Origin: Betaproteobacteria bacterium | GTDB lineage: Bacteria > Pseudomonadota > Gammaproteobacteria > Burkholderiales > Rhodocyclaceae | Direction of reading: 5' to 3' | DNA length: 64,000 nt | Assembly (NCBI GenBank): GCA_009777245.1 | Contig: WRMF01000005.1 | Location: 58,256 to 122,255, forward strand | Part shown: positions 62,724 to 64,000 of the stretch, in pieces | Layout of the letters: each line of letters opens with the position of its first letter | How positions within the stretch are numbered: position 1 is the first letter of the stretch | The notes under the pieces: generated by a model | Told to the model about the DNA's origin: nothing | The model's database searches: none | The model's input: the letters and a program-made list of their open reading frames with translations, nothing else | Translations under genes and position numbers: made by a program

Positions 62724-63266
62724 CTATCCTTTTTCCACCTGGGCGAATTCCAGTTCCACCGGAGTTGCGCGGCCAAAAATGCTGACCGAGACGGTGAGGC
62801 GATTTTTTTCGTAGTTGACGTCTTCCACGCTGCCCTGGAAGTCGGTAAACGGCCCGTCCTTGATCCGCACCACCTGACCGACATCAAACAAAATCTTGGG
62901 ACGCGGCTTTTCAACTCCATCCTGCATCTGACGCATGACCTTATTTACTTCATCGTCAGAGAGGGCTTTCGGCTTGTTGCCGCTGCCGCCGACAAAACCT
63001 GTCACCTTGGCCGTGCTTTTTACCAAGTGCCAGGTTTCGTCATTCATGTTCATTTCCACGAAGACATAGCCGGGAAAAAACTTGCGCTCGCTGATTGCGC
63101 GCTGCCCGCTCTTCATTTCCACGACTTCTTCGACCGGAACCAGAATCTGACCGAATTCCGGCCCCATGTGGTTACGCATGATCCGGTCGCTCAACGAACG
63201 CATCACGGTTTTCTCAAAGCCGGAGTGCACATGCACGACGTACCATTTTTTCTCAATCCGGCTCAT
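62724..63266 (-). CDS. nusG: Transcription termination/antitermination factor NusG
   Basis: 180 residues. NGN domain [20 protein letters not shown] and [14 protein letters not shown], and a KOW domain [20 protein letters not shown]. Binds RNA polymerase and links it to Rho and the ribosome. The ATG overlaps the secE stop (ATGA). Confidence 0.97.
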   Translation of the reverse strand: MSRIEKKWYVVHVHSGFEKTVMRSLSDRIMRNHMGPEFGQILVPVEEVVEMKSGQRAISERKFFPGYVFVEMNMNDETWHLVKSTAKVTGFVGGSGNKPKALSDDEVNKVMRQMQDGVEKPRPKILFDVGQVVRIKDGPFTDFQGSVEDVNYEKNRLTVSVSIFGRATPVELEFAQVEKG

Positions 63267-63715
63267 GATCTTGCCCAGCCCAGAATAATGTCATACATTA
63301 CCCATTCCAGGGTTTTGTCCGTAAGGAAGAGAAACAGCGCCATAATGACCACGAAAGCGAATACCACGCCGGTCATCTGTATGGTTTCCTTGCGCGCCGG
63401 CCAGACGACCTTGCCAAGTTCCACCCATGCTTCCCGGCAGAACACCCGGAATCTTCCGCCAAGCTCCGTTGTATGCACGAACATGAGAGCGCCCGCGACG
63501 GCGCCGACTCCGATCGCCAGAACCCGCAACACCGTCGTATGACCGGAGAGCAGGTAAAATCCGAAAATACCTGCCGCGGCCAGCAAAAGCGCAAACGCTA
63601 TCTTGATTCTTTCGACCGTATTAACGGAGAAGACACGGTAAAGCAGGTAAATACCTACTACGGTACCTACCGCGGAAATCAAAAGCGAAAGCGTTATCTC
63701 AATTGCTTCAAACAT
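63263..63715 (-). CDS. secE: Preprotein translocase subunit SecE, with an extra N-terminal helix
   Basis: 150 residues from ATG 63715. The conserved SecE part is the last half: [20 protein letters not shown] and the following helix [17 protein letters not shown]. Before it are two usual helices ([33 protein letters not shown]) and, unusually, a further hydrophobic segment at 5-28. No good Shine-Dalgarno precedes the ATG, and no ATG, GTG or TTG offers a clearly better internal start, so the extra segment may be real or the start may be unusual. It lies 18 bases after tRNA-Trp. Confidence 0.9.
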   Translation of the reverse strand: MFEAIEITLSLLISAVGTVVGIYLLYRVFSVNTVERIKIAFALLLAAAGIFGFYLLSGHTTVLRVLAIGVGAVAGALMFVHTTELGGRFRVFCREAWVELGKVVWPARKETIQMTGVVFAFVVIMALFLFLTDKTLEWVMYDIILGWARS

Positions 63716-63733
63716 TGGGAACCAGATAAAAAA

Positions 63734-63809
63734 TGGCAGGGGCAGAGGGAATCGAACCCCCAACCTTCGGTTTTGGAGACCGACGCTCTGCCAGTTGAGC
63801 TATACCCCT
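63734..63809 (-). tRNA. trpT: tRNA-Trp (CCA anticodon)
   Basis: 76 bases on the minus strand starting AGGGGTATAGCTCAACTGGC, with anticodon CCA in TCTCCAAAACC, T-loop GGTTCGATTCC, acceptor pairing AGGGG(T)/(G)CCCCT and an encoded 3' CCA. Position between tuf and secE is the classical one. Confidence 0.97.
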
Positions 63810-63815
63810 GCAAGA

Positions 63816-64000
63816 CTATTCAATGACCTTTGCGACTACGCCCGCGCCGACGGTGCGCCCGCCTTCGCGGATGGCGAAACGCAAGCCTTCTTCCATCGCA
63901 ATCGGGCAAATCAGCTTCACCGTAATGCTGACATTATCGCCAGGCATCACCATCTCCGTGCCCTCCGGCAAATCAACCGCGCCGGTCACATCCGTCGTGC
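63816..64000 (-). CDS. tuf: Elongation factor Tu, C-terminal part (gene continues beyond window)
   Basis: The minus strand reads [20 protein letters not shown], then [20 protein letters not shown] and a final [11 protein letters not shown] before TAG at 63816-63818. This is the exact C-terminus of EF-Tu, the GTPase that delivers aminoacyl-tRNA. About 61 residues are visible; the rest lies right of the window. Confidence 0.97.
   Translation of the reverse strand, partial: TTDVTGAVDLPEGTEMVMPGDNVSITVKLICPIAMEEGLRFAIREGGRTVGAGVVAKVIE

Overview
The window looks like chromosomal DNA of a betaproteobacterium, most probably from the Rhodocyclales/Nitrosomonadales side. This is an inference. It rests on the dusB-fis-purH order, the betaproteobacterial form of RNA polymerase beta, a tuf-trpT-secE-nusG-rplKA-rplJL-rpoBC cluster, a flagellar fliF-G-H-I-J run with a FleS-type kinase, and a Cys-rich coiled-coil exported protein overlapping pyrE. 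Most genes are housekeeping and complete; two run off the ends (a very large PAS/GAF sensor on the left, tuf on the right).

Layout. 1-5.6 kb: minus-strand two-gene signalling unit, an HD-GYP response regulator followed by a sensor of at least 1504 residues with four tandem near-identical 139-residue PAS repeats. 6-11.8 kb: fliF-G-H-I-J (minus), divergent from an orphan fleS-like kinase; fliE and fleR are not here. 13.2-18.1 kb: accessory island with zorA and zorB of a Zorya anti-phage system, a zorC-like gene cut by a miniature transposable element, a radical SAM/SPASM gene, and two copies of that element. 18.1-24.4 kb: a TrmB-family methyltransferase, rsmG, mnmG, pyrE, a coiled-coil exported protein, glnA. 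24.9-32.6 kb: DUF898 membrane protein, M48 peptidase, ftsK-lolA-bioA, a Sel1-repeat protein. 32.8-37.3 kb: infC-rpmI-rplT and, opposite, dusB-fis-purH. 37.9-39.5 kb: a long Sel1-repeat protein. 40-47 kb: a TolC-MacA-ABC export operon whose ATPase/permease pair is tandemly duplicated. 47.3-51.1 kb: tag, sppA, purM, small orphans. 51.3-64 kb: rpoC, rpoB, ribosomal proteins, nusG, secE, tRNA-Trp, tuf.

Most interesting points. RpoB is 1513 residues because about 150 residues are inserted upstream of the rifampicin region, and part of the insert resembles the protein's own downstream betaproteobacterial insertion (beta-i9). infC appears to start at AUC with a well-placed Shine-Dalgarno. At least two families of miniature inverted-repeat elements are scattered between genes; one truncates the zorC-like gene, and another has replaced the start region of the first ABC ATPase. 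Several usual neighbours (thrS, pheST, ruvC, rpsL, fliE/fleR) are missing from their usual places, so the chromosome seems rearranged.

All calls come from reading the sequence by eye. No database search, structure prediction or alignment program was run.
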